Assembly: GCF_000308815.1 (NCBI RefSeq)
Contig: NZ_BAFX01000005.1
Location: 56,476 to 120,475, forward strand
Direction: 5' to 3'
Length of the DNA: 64,000 bases
Origin: Nocardia concava NBRC 100430
GTDB taxonomy: Bacteria > Actinomycetota > Actinomycetes > Mycobacteriales > Mycobacteriaceae
The notes below the pieces were generated by a model. It did not search any database. It worked only from the letters and a program-made list of their open reading frames with translations, and was not told where the DNA came from. The translations under genes and the position numbers were made by a program. Numbering within the stretch: position 1 is the first letter of the stretch; each line of letters begins with the position of its first letter. Positions 8,742 to 17,582 of this stretch are shown here, one piece after another.

Positions 8742-9911
8742 ATGCTCGAAAGCCCCGCCCCCGCACCGGAATCCACCACACCGCGCCGCGCCACCTGGTT
8801 CGAGCTGTTCGGTGACCTGGTGTTCACCGCGGCCGTCGGGCAGATCACGCATCGGGTGGGCGCGCACCCCGATGCCGGATCGGTGGCCGCGGCGGCCGGA
8901 TTGTTCGTGCCGCTGTGGTGGGCGTGGGTGCTCTATGCGGTGCATGCCAATCGGGTCGATCGGGACACGACCTCGCACCGGCTGCTGACCGCTTTCGGGC
9001 TGACCGGCATTGTCGGCATGGCGGTCTTCGCGGGCGGGGTCGGGCACGGCCGCAGCCTCGACGCCGGATTCGTGCTCGGCTATCTGGTGGCGAGAGCCGG
9101 TGTGGCGGCCCTCTACGGCTGGGATTCCCGCCGGAATCCGGCCTTGCGCAGCGTGTTCCGCGCATTCTCGGTGGGTTCCATTGCCGGGATGGTCTTCTGG
9201 CTCGGCGGCCTGGGCTTCGAATCGGGTCCGATCCGCTACGGCTGCTGGGTGATCGCCATGCTCCTGGAACTGGCGTTACCGCTGGTGGTCGGCCGCCGCC
9301 TGGACGGCGTCACCCAGGAGACCGAGCATCTGCGAGAACGCTTCGGGCTCTTCACGATCGTGATCCTCGGCGAATCGGTGCTCGGCTTCACCAATGGCCT
9401 GGCGGCCGCGCGCACGGCGGGCTGGGCGGCCGTGACCGCGGCCGCCGCCTTCGCGCTCACCGTGGGCCTGTGGTGGTCGTACTTCAATGGCAGCGGTATG
9501 CGCCAGGGCGGGCACCGGGAGCTCGCACGCCCCGGAAAGCTGTTGCACGTCTACACCTTCGGACATCTGCCGATGTTGCTCGCGCTGGCTTTGACGGGCG
9601 CGTCGATGGGTATGGCGGTGACCGGAGGCGGCTCACATCTCAACGCCACCGCCGCGGATTGCGTCGTCGGTGGCGTAATCGTCTATCTGGTCTCGGTATC
9701 GCTGGTCCGGGCCGCCTTCACCGGAATTCGCGAGCGCGTCGTGGTGATCCGGCTGGTCACCGCCGCGCTGGTGGCCACCCTGCTGCCGATCGCCACGCGC
9801 ATCCCGGTGGCCGGACTGCTGACCGCGCTGGCGGTGCTGGTCATCGGTTCGGTGATCGTGGAGACTCCCGCTCAGCGGCGGCGCGTCGAAACTCCAGTCC
9901 GTCGAGAATGA
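8742..9911 (+). CDS. LtrA-like (low temperature requirement) membrane protein
   Basis: The 389-residue protein contains the family opening WFELFGDLVFTAAVGQI and about ten hydrophobic helices, and the mid-protein ERFGLFTIVILGESVLG block typical of the LtrA family. The family is named from a Listeria cold-growth mutant; its biochemical activity is not known to me. The last 71 bases overlap the convergent TetR gene. Confidence 0.88.
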   Translation: MLESPAPAPESTTPRRATWFELFGDLVFTAAVGQITHRVGAHPDAGSVAAAAGLFVPLWWAWVLYAVHANRVDRDTTSHRLLTAFGLTGIVGMAVFAGGVGHGRSLDAGFVLGYLVARAGVAALYGWDSRRNPALRSVFRAFSVGSIAGMVFWLGGLGFESGPIRYGCWVIAMLLELALPLVVGRRLDGVTQETEHLRERFGLFTIVILGESVLGFTNGLAAARTAGWAAVTAAAAFALTVGLWWSYFNGSGMRQGGHRELARPGKLLHVYTFGHLPMLLALALTGASMGMAVTGGGSHLNATAADCVVGGVIVYLVSVSLVRAAFTGIRERVVVIRLVTAALVATLLPIATRIPVAGLLTALAVLVIGSVIVETPAQRRRVETPVRRE

Positions 9912-10605
9912 GGCTGAGTTCGTCGTCGAAGAAGTCCGTCCGCGCCTGGGTCGCGTCGAGATTCCGGTAGACGTCATAGCGTTTGGCGATGTGCGGGTAG
10001 GCCCGTGACGCCTGCTCGGCCACGGCCATGTACTTGTCGAACCATTCCTGCTCGCCCATGCCGCTGTGGGCGATGGTCGTAAGCATGGCCGTTTCGGTGC
10101 CGGTCGAACCCAGCACAAAGGCCCAGAACGCATTCGAGGCCCGGTCGGCGGCGTGGTCGTCGAAGCCTGCCGCCTCGAGAATGGCGAGCATGGCATTCGA
10201 CATGCGCATCAGATTGGGGCCCAGATAGGCCAGACCGGCTCCGGTCATGGCGGAGTTGATCCACGGGTGCCGCAGGACGGTGTTGCGCACGTTGCGGCCC
10301 AGCGCGAGCAGATCGCCACGCCAGTTCGCCGGCTCGATGGTGTCGGGGACGTGGACCTCGCCGAACGCCTCGTCGATCACCAGCTCGAGGATCTCGTCCT
10401 TGTTGGTGACGTGGGTGTAGAGCGAGGTGGCGCCGGCATTGAGCCGGGTGCCGAGTTTGCGCATGCTGAGCGCGTCGTAGCCCTCGGTGTCGAGCAGAGC
10501 GAGCGCCTCGGCCACGATCTGTTCCCGGCTCAGCGCGGGTTGTTCCCGCCGCTGTCGTTCCGGGCGGGTCCATACCGACGAGAACTCCTGCGTCTTGGCC
10601 GCCAT
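9841..10605 (-). CDS. TetR-family repressor, divergent from MFS exporter
   Basis: The 254-residue protein has an HTH at about 25-70 (IVAEALALLDTEGYDALSMRKLGTRLNAG ... LYTHVTNKDEIL) and a TetR_C-type ligand domain, the pattern of drug-responsive regulators. The start ATG 10605 has GGAGGAAG upstream. It is divergent from the DHA2-type exporter at 10762, with several palindromes between, so it likely controls that exporter. Its C-terminal coding overlaps the LtrA-like gene on the other strand. Confidence 0.93.
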   Translation of the reverse strand: MAAKTQEFSSVWTRPERQRREQPALSREQIVAEALALLDTEGYDALSMRKLGTRLNAGATSLYTHVTNKDEILELVIDEAFGEVHVPDTIEPANWRGDLLALGRNVRNTVLRHPWINSAMTGAGLAYLGPNLMRMSNAMLAILEAAGFDDHAADRASNAFWAFVLGSTGTETAMLTTIAHSGMGEQEWFDKYMAVAEQASRAYPHIAKRYDVYRNLDATQARTDFFDDELSLILDGLEFRRAAAERESPRSPNR

Positions 10606-10664
10606 GGCTCTTCCTCCTTCGTCTGTGGAACAGCATAACCCCAGCTAGAACGCCGTTCGATTCG

Positions 10665-10736
10665 CCGTACACCGTTCCCTCTTGCGAACAGTGTACGGAG
10701 ACCGTACAGTGTTCGACAACACCGCACAGTGTGCGG
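10665..10736. promoter_or_regulatory. Operator cluster between TetR and MFS genes
   Basis: Three related elements lie here. CCGTACACCGTTC is at 10665-10677. A 29-bp near-perfect repeat, GAACAGTGTACGG-AGA-CCGTACAGTGTTC with one mismatch, is at 10686-10714. The perfect palindrome CCGCACAGTGTGCGG is at 10722-10736. They fit binding of several TetR dimers over both promoters. Confidence 0.65.
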
Positions 10737-10761
10737 AACAGCTTCTCGAAGGGGAACCGAA

Positions 10762-12294
10762 ATGACTGCCAAAGATGTGACCGAGGCGCTGACATCGCCC
10801 GTGTCCCAGCGCAATCCGAAGCGCTGGCTGATCCTGGTCGTGCTGTGCCTGGCCTCGCTGGTGCTGGTGATCGACAACATGGTCCTCACCGTCGCCCTGC
10901 CGGAGATCGCGATCGACCTGCACGCCGGCCCGCAGGCGCTGCAGTGGGTGATCGACTGCTACATCCTCGTTTTCGCGGGCCTGCTGCTCACCACCGGCAG
11001 TCTCTCCGACCGCTTCGGCCGCAGGCTGGTGATGTTGTTGGGCCTGGTGCTCTTCGGCGCGGCGTCACTGCTGGCCGCGTACGCCACCAGCGCGGGGATG
11101 CTGATCACGGGCCGCGTGATCATGGGCATCGGCGGCGCGCTCATCATGCCGAGCACACTGTCCATCCTGATCACCGTGTTCGACGAGGACGAGCGGCCCA
11201 AGGCGATCGCGGCGTGGAGCAGCGTCGCCATGCTCGGCCTGGTCGGCGGCCCGGTGCTGGGCGGTGTGATGCTCGAACACCTGTGGTGGGGTTCGGTTTT
11301 CCTGCTGAACGTCCCGATCGCGGGTCTTGCCATCCTGGCCGCGCTGGCCCTCATGCCGGAGTCCAAGGGCCCCGCCCGCCCGACCGATCTTCCGGGAATG
11401 GCGCTGTCCATCGTGGGCACCGTGTCGCTGGTGTGGAGCATTATCGAATTCCCGACCAAGGGCCTTGCCGGAACCTGGATTTCGCTGATCCTCGCCGCGG
11501 TCTTCCTGGCGGCCTTCATGGTTCGTGAGCTGAAGGCCGAGCACCCGATGGTTCCGCTGCCCCTGTTCCGCAACCGGGTCTTCACCGGATCCAGCTTCTC
11601 GCTGGTGCTGGTGACCTTCGCCAATGCCGGTCTGCTCCTGCTGCTCACCCAGTACCTGCAGTTCGTGCTCGGCTACTCGGCCATGAAGACCGCGCTGGCC
11701 TTCACCCCGCTGGCGTTCGCGGCGCTGGCTGCCCAGGGTGTCGGCGCCGGGCTGGTGCAGAAGTTCGGCGTCCGTCCGATCACCCTGGCCGGCATGCTGG
11801 TGCTGGCCGGCGGTTCGGGTGCCCTGGCCGCCCTGGATACCGACTCCGGGTTCTGGGCCGCGGCCCTGGCCATGGCGCTGGTGGGCGCCGGTGCCGGTCT
11901 GGCCATGCCCGCCGCGATCGGCGCGCTGATGGGCGCCATCCCGCCGGAGCAGGCCGGTGTCGGCTCGGCGCTGAACGACACCATCCAGCAGACCGGTGGC
12001 GCGCTGGGTGTGGCCGTCCTGGGTGCGGTGCTGGCCGGAACCTACACCGACGGAATGCCTTCCGACGCTCCGGCCGCGGCCCGCGACTCCATCGCGGGAG
12101 CCGTCGCGAGCGGCAACGAGGCCCTGGTGACCGCGGCCCGCGAGGCCTTCAGCCACGCCATGTCGACCACCTTCCTGGCCAGCGGTGCGGCGGTCCTGGT
12201 CGCCACCGTCATCGCCTTCTTCCTCATGAAGGGCGCGAAGGCGGCGGCTCCGGAGATGCCGGGCGCCGAGGCCGAACTGGTCGAGGCTCAGTAG
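10762..12294 (+). CDS. MFS drug exporter, DHA2 (14-TM) type
   Basis: The 510-residue protein opens with the DHA2 hallmark VLVIDNMVLTVALPEIA, followed by motif A (GSLSDRFGRRLVMLLG) and motif C-like GLVGGPVLGGVM. Hydrophobic helices run throughout, about fourteen in all. Such pumps export drugs or lipids against protons. ATG 10762 has AAGGGGAA upstream. It is divergent from a TetR gene with strong palindromes between, so it is probably a substrate-inducible efflux system. Confidence 0.93.
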   Translation: MTAKDVTEALTSPVSQRNPKRWLILVVLCLASLVLVIDNMVLTVALPEIAIDLHAGPQALQWVIDCYILVFAGLLLTTGSLSDRFGRRLVMLLGLVLFGAASLLAAYATSAGMLITGRVIMGIGGALIMPSTLSILITVFDEDERPKAIAAWSSVAMLGLVGGPVLGGVMLEHLWWGSVFLLNVPIAGLAILAALALMPESKGPARPTDLPGMALSIVGTVSLVWSIIEFPTKGLAGTWISLILAAVFLAAFMVRELKAEHPMVPLPLFRNRVFTGSSFSLVLVTFANAGLLLLLTQYLQFVLGYSAMKTALAFTPLAFAALAAQGVGAGLVQKFGVRPITLAGMLVLAGGSGALAALDTDSGFWAAALAMALVGAGAGLAMPAAIGALMGAIPPEQAGVGSALNDTIQQTGGALGVAVLGAVLAGTYTDGMPSDAPAAARDSIAGAVASGNEALVTAAREAFSHAMSTTFLASGAAVLVATVIAFFLMKGAKAAAPEMPGAEAELVEAQ

Positions 12295-12322
12295 CGCAAC
12301 CGAATATCAGCACAACCGAATA

Positions 12323-12360
12323 CGAAATCCGCTCCGGCGCCTTTGCCGGGGCGGATTTCG
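12323..12360 (+). terminator. Hairpin terminator after MFS exporter
   Basis: A 16-bp stem, CGAAATCCGCTCCGGC with a complement that differs at one position (a G-U pair in RNA), has a 6-base loop and lies 28 bases after the stop. Confidence 0.7.
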
Positions 12361-12414
12361 GCTGTCCGCCCTTAACCTGTTTCAGAATTCACTGCGATCC
12401 GATGAGAGGGACCC

Positions 12415-12999
12415 GTGACCGCAGCAGGGACCACCCGCGACCCGCAACTCGACGCCCAGGTGCTCAGGGCGGCCCAGGAACTCCTGGTCCGCGACGGCTA
12501 TCAGGCCACCACCATCGCCGCCGTGGCCCGGCGCGCGGGCGTGGTCACCACCTCGATCTACCGCCGCTGGCCAGGCAGGCGCGCCCTGGTCGAGGAGGCC
12601 GTCTTCATCCTCGACACCGGGAACCATCCGGTGCCCACGGGCGATCTGCATGCCGACCTGCTGGCCTGGACGCGCCTGTTCCTCGATGCGGCCGCGCATC
12701 CCGCGGCCCGTTCGGCCATTCCCGGCCTGCTCTCGGAATATCACGACGATCGGGAGTGCTACCGCCGCCTGCTCGACGGCGGTGAACGGCCCACCATCGC
12801 GGCGCTGCGCGAGCTGCTCACGGCCGCGGCCGAGTCCGGCCGGGCGGCCCTCGATTGCGATGTCGAGGCGATCTTCGAATTCCTGCGCGGCGCGACCCTG
12901 ATGCGCGCCCTCACTCACGGTACGGAGGATGCCGACCACTTCAGCCGCCGGATCGCCGACGCCCTCTACGCGGTCGCGCAAACTCCCACGTCAGAGTAG
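12415..12999 (+). CDS. TetR-family transcriptional regulator
   Basis: The 194-residue protein starts at GTG 12415 with GAGAGG at 12404-12409. Its HTH is VLRAAQELLVRDGYQATTIAAVARRAGVVTTSIYRRWPGRRALV, and the rest is a TetR_C_11-like helical domain. No divergent partner is present, so it may act on the MFS gene upstream or elsewhere. Confidence 0.9.
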   Translation: MTAAGTTRDPQLDAQVLRAAQELLVRDGYQATTIAAVARRAGVVTTSIYRRWPGRRALVEEAVFILDTGNHPVPTGDLHADLLAWTRLFLDAAAHPAARSAIPGLLSEYHDDRECYRRLLDGGERPTIAALRELLTAAAESGRAALDCDVEAIFEFLRGATLMRALTHGTEDADHFSRRIADALYAVAQTPTSE

Positions 13000-13417
13000 G
13001 CCCCACCAATAGATCAGGCAGGCCAGTACGAAGACGACCACTGTTTCCATCGTCGATCCCAATCTTCTTGGCGCTCTTGCCTTCCATGATGCCGTGCGGT
13101 GGGCGGCGGAGGCCACAAATCGGACGAACAAGATCGCTGATCGTTAGCTTGGGACCGGCCTGCCACCCCCTTCGCGGCAGGCCGGATCCCAATGTGAGTA
13201 CCTTCTGGTTGGTTTGCTGTGGCCGACCCGCCACCCCTCGTAGACGGGTCGGCCCCAGCGTCCCCACCCCCGGATGGTGGCTCGTTGGGTCCGCCGGACT
13301 GTTCCGGCGTTGACACAAACGATGCCCAGCCGCGCTTGGCTCGGCCTTAACAAGATCTTGTAATCATGAAAAGTCCAGGCAGCGCGGCATTTTCAAGAGC
13401 AACTGAGCGGGCCTGTC
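13000..13417. other. Gene-free interval between TetR and the lut operon
   Basis: About 418 bases with no convincing protein gene. It contains the two C-rich-loop hairpins listed separately, a small CCACC/GGTGG hairpin at 13264-13280, and the 12-bp palindrome ACAAGATCTTGT at 13350-13361 of unknown meaning. Short minus-strand frames crossing it have no ribosome binding site and poor codon bias. Confidence 0.7.
13151..13254 (+). ncRNA. Candidate 6C-type small RNA
   Basis: Two strong stem-loops follow each other. The first pairs CCGGCCTGCC with GGCAGGCCGG, extended by GGGA/TCCC, around the loop ACCCCCTTCGC (13151-13190). The second pairs GGCCGACCCG with CGGGTCGGCC around CCACCCCTCGTAGA (13221-13254). 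Two hairpins with C-rich loops are the definition of the actinobacterial 6C RNA. A TAGCTT -10-like hexamer lies at 13145-13150. The neighbours here are not the chromosome-partitioning/pilus genes usually reported near 6C, so this stays a candidate. Confidence 0.42.
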
Positions 13418-14071
13418 TCACTCGACGACGACCACCACCAATTGCCGCGGCCCGTGCACGCCCTGCACCCGGATCATCTCGATATCCACCGTCGCCGACG
13501 GCCCGCTGAACCAGGTGAGCGGCCGGTGCGGATCCAGCACGCCGATCACCTCCGGCAGCGACGAGGCGATCTGCTCGGCCCGCACCACGCAGACGTGGCA
13601 GTCGGGCACCAGCGTCGGCGCGCGGCGGCCCTGGCCGGGACCGCCGTCGAGTACCACCGTCCCCGAATCGGCAATGGCGGCAGCGCAATTGGTCACCACG
13701 GCATCCACAGCATCGAGCTCGGTTGGGGATAACTGTGGATCGTCGGAAACCACGCGATTTCCGGACTCGGCGGCCCAGTCGGCCAGCCAGGCCGACGGCA
13801 GACCGGCGGGAGCGACCACGCTGTGCGCACCATGATCACGCAAAGCCGCCGCGATGGTCCCCGGCAGATCCTCTCCGTGAATCCGATGCGACTGCGCCCC
13901 ATAGTGTTTCAACCGCTCGACGAACAGCGAGGTAACCGCCGCCGGATCCCGCGCGTCGATTCCCGGTGCCTGCCGCAGATATTCGCGCGGCACCGTCGTG
14001 GTCCGCTGCTCGGCGGGCAGGTCCGAAAGCGCCTCACGAATGCGCGTCAGCACAGTTTCCCGTGCGCTCAT
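13418..14071 (-). CDS. lutC: Lactate utilization protein LutC
   Basis: The 217-residue protein belongs to the LutC/YkgG family (DUF162), the third component of the LutABC iron-sulfur L-lactate oxidation complex. Family features include VTNCAAAIADSGTVVLDGG and the C-terminal GPSATVDIEMIRVQGVHGPRQL, which is strongly conserved in this family. ATG 14071 overlaps the lutB stop as ATGA. It is the last gene of the operon. Confidence 0.93.
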   Translation of the reverse strand: MSARETVLTRIREALSDLPAEQRTTTVPREYLRQAPGIDARDPAAVTSLFVERLKHYGAQSHRIHGEDLPGTIAAALRDHGAHSVVAPAGLPSAWLADWAAESGNRVVSDDPQLSPTELDAVDAVVTNCAAAIADSGTVVLDGGPGQGRRAPTLVPDCHVCVVRAEQIASSLPEVIGVLDPHRPLTWFSGPSATVDIEMIRVQGVHGPRQLVVVVVE

Positions 14072-15504
14072 CGGGTCCCTCCATCGGTCCGCGCCCACCA
14101 GCTCCGGAACGATTCCTTGGGCACCGCAGGAACGAACCGACTCTCCGTCCACCCCGAAAGCGGCGGCAGCAGATGCTTTTTCGGCGCGACCACCCCCGCC
14201 ATCCCCGCGGCCTTCACCGCCGCCGCCCAGGCGTGCGGGTGGTACATGACGCTCTCCACCGCATCCAGCGCCACCCGTTCCCCTCGATGCTTCACCTTGG
14301 CCGGTCCCTCGGCCACGTCGTGCCGCAGCTCCAGCAGATTCCCGACGATGTCGATCCGCACCGGGCACACCTCGTTGCATGCCCCGCACAGCGACGACGC
14401 GTACGGCAGCGACGCGGTCTGCGGATCGTCGGCCCCCTTGAGCAGCGGGTTCAGAATCGCGCCGATCGGGCCCGGATACACCGATCCGTAGGTCTGCCCG
14501 CCGGTGCGCTCGTACACCGGGCAGATGTTCATGCACGCGCCACATCGAATGCAGCGCAACGCTTGTCGCCCGAGCTGATCGCCCAATGCCCGCGTCCGGC
14601 CGTTGTCGACCAGCACCAGATGGAATTCGCGCGGCCCGTCCTGATCGGTGACCCCCGTCCAGCTCGACACGTACGGCGACATCCGTTCCCCGGTCGAACT
14701 GCGCGCCAGCAGTTGCAGGAACACCTCCAGGTCGCGCCAGGTCGGCACCACCTTCTCGATGCCCACCACCGAGATGAGCGTCTCCGGCAGCGTCAGGCAC
14801 ATGCGTCCGTTGCCCTCGGATTCCACCATGACCACGGTCCCGGTCTCGGCGACCAGGAAGTTCCCGCCGGTGATCCCGACCTTGGCGGCCAGGAACTTCT
14901 CGCGCAGGTGCAGCCGCGCGGCATCGGCCAGCTCGTTGGGGTCGTCGGTGAGCCCGGCGGGGGCGGGCCGCCCGTGCTTGCCCATCTCGCGCGTGAAGAT
15001 GTCGCGAATCTGCCCGCGGTTCAAGTGCATCGAGGGCACCACGATGTGCGAGGGCAGATCGTCGCCGAGCTGCAGGATGATCTCGGCGAGATCGGTTTCG
15101 CGGGCGTCGATGCCGGCGGCGCGCAGGGCGTCGTCGAGCCCGATCTCCTCGGTGAGCATGGATTTGGCCTTGACGATCTGCTGTTCCCCGGTGCGCCGCA
15201 CCAGTTCGGTGACGATCAGGCAGGCCTCGGCGGCGTCGCGCGCCCAGTGCACCACGCCGCCCGCGGCCTCGACCGTGGACTCCAGCTGGATCAGATACGA
15301 GTCGAGATGGTGCAGCACAGTGTCTTTGATGGCCGCGGCGCTGTCGCGCAGCTGCTGCCAGTCGGGCCGTTCCTCGACCAGAGCGTCGCGCTTCTGCCGA
15401 ATCGTGTGGGTCGCCCGGTGCACATTGGCGCGCAGCTGGGGATCCTTGGTCGACTTCTCGGCGGCCTTCGGAAACGGCGGCCACCCGACGAAACTCCTGC
15501 TCAT
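14068..15504 (-). CDS. lutB: Lactate utilization protein LutB (iron-sulfur)
   Basis: The 478-residue protein has an N-terminal LutB/LUD domain (FLAAKVGITGGNFLVAETGT) and then a ferredoxin-like part with CIRCGACMNICP and CGACNEVCP, ligands for two 4Fe-4S clusters. It passes electrons during oxidation of L-lactate to pyruvate in the cytoplasm. It starts at ATG 15504, overlapping the lutA stop; the longer frame upstream lies inside lutA and is not used. Confidence 0.95.
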   Translation of the reverse strand: MSRSFVGWPPFPKAAEKSTKDPQLRANVHRATHTIRQKRDALVEERPDWQQLRDSAAAIKDTVLHHLDSYLIQLESTVEAAGGVVHWARDAAEACLIVTELVRRTGEQQIVKAKSMLTEEIGLDDALRAAGIDARETDLAEIILQLGDDLPSHIVVPSMHLNRGQIRDIFTREMGKHGRPAPAGLTDDPNELADAARLHLREKFLAAKVGITGGNFLVAETGTVVMVESEGNGRMCLTLPETLISVVGIEKVVPTWRDLEVFLQLLARSSTGERMSPYVSSWTGVTDQDGPREFHLVLVDNGRTRALGDQLGRQALRCIRCGACMNICPVYERTGGQTYGSVYPGPIGAILNPLLKGADDPQTASLPYASSLCGACNEVCPVRIDIVGNLLELRHDVAEGPAKVKHRGERVALDAVESVMYHPHAWAAAVKAAGMAGVVAPKKHLLPPLSGWTESRFVPAVPKESFRSWWARTDGGTR

Positions 15505-16280
15505 GACGCGACTCCCGCCGCGATCACCGGTATGCTGGGCATCAGCCCGTCGGCCTGCGTCCGCGCCAGGATCTCGATCAGGTGCATGCTCCGCACCGCG
15601 GTCTTGTCCTTGGCGAGCCGCCCGCCGATATTCATCAGGCACGAATTGTCCACGGCGGTAAGCACATCCGCGCCGGACTCGCGCACGTGCCGGGCCTTGT
15701 CCCCGTTCATCGCGCCCGACACCGCGCCGTTCTTCACCGAGAAGGTCCCGCCGAATCCGCAGCACTCCGTGGCATTCGGCAGTTCCACCAGATCGATTCC
15801 CCGCACCGCCCGCAGCAGCATCAGCGGCCGATCCCCGATGTGCAGGATCCGCAGCGAATGGCAGGTCGGGTGATAGGTGACCCGATGCGGGAAATACGCA
15901 CCGGTGTCATGGATTCCGAGATCGTCGGTGATGAACTCGGTGATCTCGCGGATCTTGGGCAGGATCCGCTGGGTGTCCAGGGCGAGCTTCGAATCCCCGG
16001 TCGCCTCCGCGGCCTTCATGTAGAACTCGCGCGGCGCCTGCCCGCACGATGCCGACGGCATGATGATCCGGTCGTAGTCGCCGAGTACCTTCACGAAATG
16101 CCTTGCCAGCTTGGCGGTGTCGGCGCGGTACCCGGTATTGCAGTGCATCTGCCCGCAGCAGCTCTGCGCCATCGGGAATTCCACCTCGACGCCCAGGCGC
16201 CGCAGCAGTTTCACCGCGGCCTGCCCGGTTCCGGGGTACAGCACGTCATTGATGCAGGTGACGAAGAGGGCGGTGCGCAT
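15501..16280 (-). CDS. lutA: Lactate utilization protein LutA (CCG-domain)
   Basis: The 259-residue protein carries two cysteine-rich CCG domains, seen as SCCGQMHCN near residue 41 and ECCGFGGTFSVK near 172. These are the signature of LutA/GlcF-type heterodisulfide-reductase-like subunits. GGAAGGAGAAGT directly precedes ATG 16280. The gene follows the MFS transporter by 19 bases, so transport and oxidation are co-transcribed. Confidence 0.95.
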   Translation of the reverse strand: MRTALFVTCINDVLYPGTGQAAVKLLRRLGVEVEFPMAQSCCGQMHCNTGYRADTAKLARHFVKVLGDYDRIIMPSASCGQAPREFYMKAAEATGDSKLALDTQRILPKIREITEFITDDLGIHDTGAYFPHRVTYHPTCHSLRILHIGDRPLMLLRAVRGIDLVELPNATECCGFGGTFSVKNGAVSGAMNGDKARHVRESGADVLTAVDNSCLMNIGGRLAKDKTAVRSMHLIEILARTQADGLMPSIPVIAAGVAS

Positions 16281-16299
16281 ACTTCTCCTTCCGGAGAGG

Positions 16300-17454
16300 T
16301 CAATTGCGAAGCTCGCGACCGATTTTCAGGGTGTAGAGCAGCACCGCGACCGCGGTGAGGGCGAGCAGGATGTAGCCGACGGTGTATTCGTCGGTGGCGC
16401 TGTAGACCACGCCCATCACGAGCGGCGGGAAGTAGCCGCCGAGTCCACCGGCCGCGCCGACCAGGCCGGTGACCGTGCCGACCCGCGCCGGTTCCACCAG
16501 CTTGGCGATGAGAGCGAACACGCCGCCGGTGCCCAGACCCAGGAAGAAGGCCATGAGCACCAGGCTGGCCCCGGCCGGGAATTCGGGCGCGGGTTTGAAC
16601 GCCAGCACGACGGCCATGACGGCCGCGCCCGCGAACGAGAGGACCAGCACCTTGATCGGCCCGATCTTGTCCGACAGCGTGCCGCCCAGCGGCCGGGCCA
16701 GCACGCCCGCGATGGAGAAACCGGCGGTGCGCAGTCCGGCATCGGACTGGGAGAACTCGTAGACGTTCTTGAGCACGGTCGGCAGATAGGTGGAAAACGC
16801 GACGAAGCCGCCGAACGCCAGCGCGTAGAGGATCGAGCCTTCCCAGGTGGCCTTGAGCTTCAACGCCTCCTTGATGCGCGGCAGGGCGGGTTCGGTGGCC
16901 GGTGTCCATTGCGGGGCGTTGCGGGCGAACAGCCACATGACCGCGCCCAGGATCGCCAGCGCGACGGCCATCAGCACGTGGGTCTGCGCGCGGCCGAGGT
17001 GGTCGACCAAGCGCGGGGTGAGCAGTGCCGAGAGCGCGGTACCGCCCATGCCCAGGCCGAACATGCCGGTGGCGAAGCCGCGCCGGGCCGGTTCGAACCA
17101 GGAGTTCACGAACGGGACGCCGACGGCGAACGAGGTGCCGGGGATGCCCAGGAAGAATCCCCAGATGATCAGTGCCACAAAGGAATTCGACCACCCCACC
17201 AGCAGGGTCGGGATGATCGAGACGAACGCGATGATGGTGAACATGAGCCGCCCGCCGAGCTTGTCGGTGAGCACACCGACCGGAATCCGGCCCAGCGACC
17301 CGACCAGGACCGGAGTGGCGACCAACAGGGATTGCTGGCCGGGCGACAGCCCCAGATCCTTGGTGTAGCTGCTGGATAGCGGACCAATGAGATTCCACGC
17401 CCAGAAGGTGAGGGCGAAGGCCAGTGTTGCGAGTGTCAGATTTCTCGCGTTCAT
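16300..17454 (-). CDS. MFS transporter (NarK/NNP-like) of the lut operon
   Basis: The 384-residue protein has about twelve hydrophobic helices. The loop GRIPVGVLTDKLGGR and the sequences NSWFEPARRGFATGMFGLGMGG and ARPLGGTLSDKIGP resemble the nitrate/nitrite porter branch of MFS. Because it leads the lutABC operon, I infer it imports lactate or a related carboxylate rather than nitrate. AAAGGGG abuts ATG 17454. The 128-base divergent region to the SGNH gene shows no clear operator. Confidence 0.82.
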   Translation of the reverse strand: MNARNLTLATLAFALTFWAWNLIGPLSSSYTKDLGLSPGQQSLLVATPVLVGSLGRIPVGVLTDKLGGRLMFTIIAFVSIIPTLLVGWSNSFVALIIWGFFLGIPGTSFAVGVPFVNSWFEPARRGFATGMFGLGMGGTALSALLTPRLVDHLGRAQTHVLMAVALAILGAVMWLFARNAPQWTPATEPALPRIKEALKLKATWEGSILYALAFGGFVAFSTYLPTVLKNVYEFSQSDAGLRTAGFSIAGVLARPLGGTLSDKIGPIKVLVLSFAGAAVMAVVLAFKPAPEFPAGASLVLMAFFLGLGTGGVFALIAKLVEPARVGTVTGLVGAAGGLGGYFPPLVMGVVYSATDEYTVGYILLALTAVAVLLYTLKIGRELRN

Positions 17455-17582
17455 CCCCTTTGTCTAGCAGATATGCAGGTAGAACGGACTAAATTCGGCC
17501 ATTTCGGCGCGCCCGGCGCGCCCCTTCGGCAACCCGTCCGCACCATGTCTGCTGTCAGATTGCGGAACCCCAGGAGGAGCAT

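Noticed and set aside
12991..13050. 19-residue hydrophobic peptide on the minus strand (METVVVFVLACLIYWWGLL)
   Set aside because: It overlaps the TetR stop and has no ribosome binding site. It could be a small membrane peptide, but I have no support beyond hydrophobicity.
13014..13316. 100-residue minus-strand frame starting MSTPEQSGGPNE
   Set aside because: No ribosome binding site, weak GC bias at third positions, runs antisense through both hairpins.
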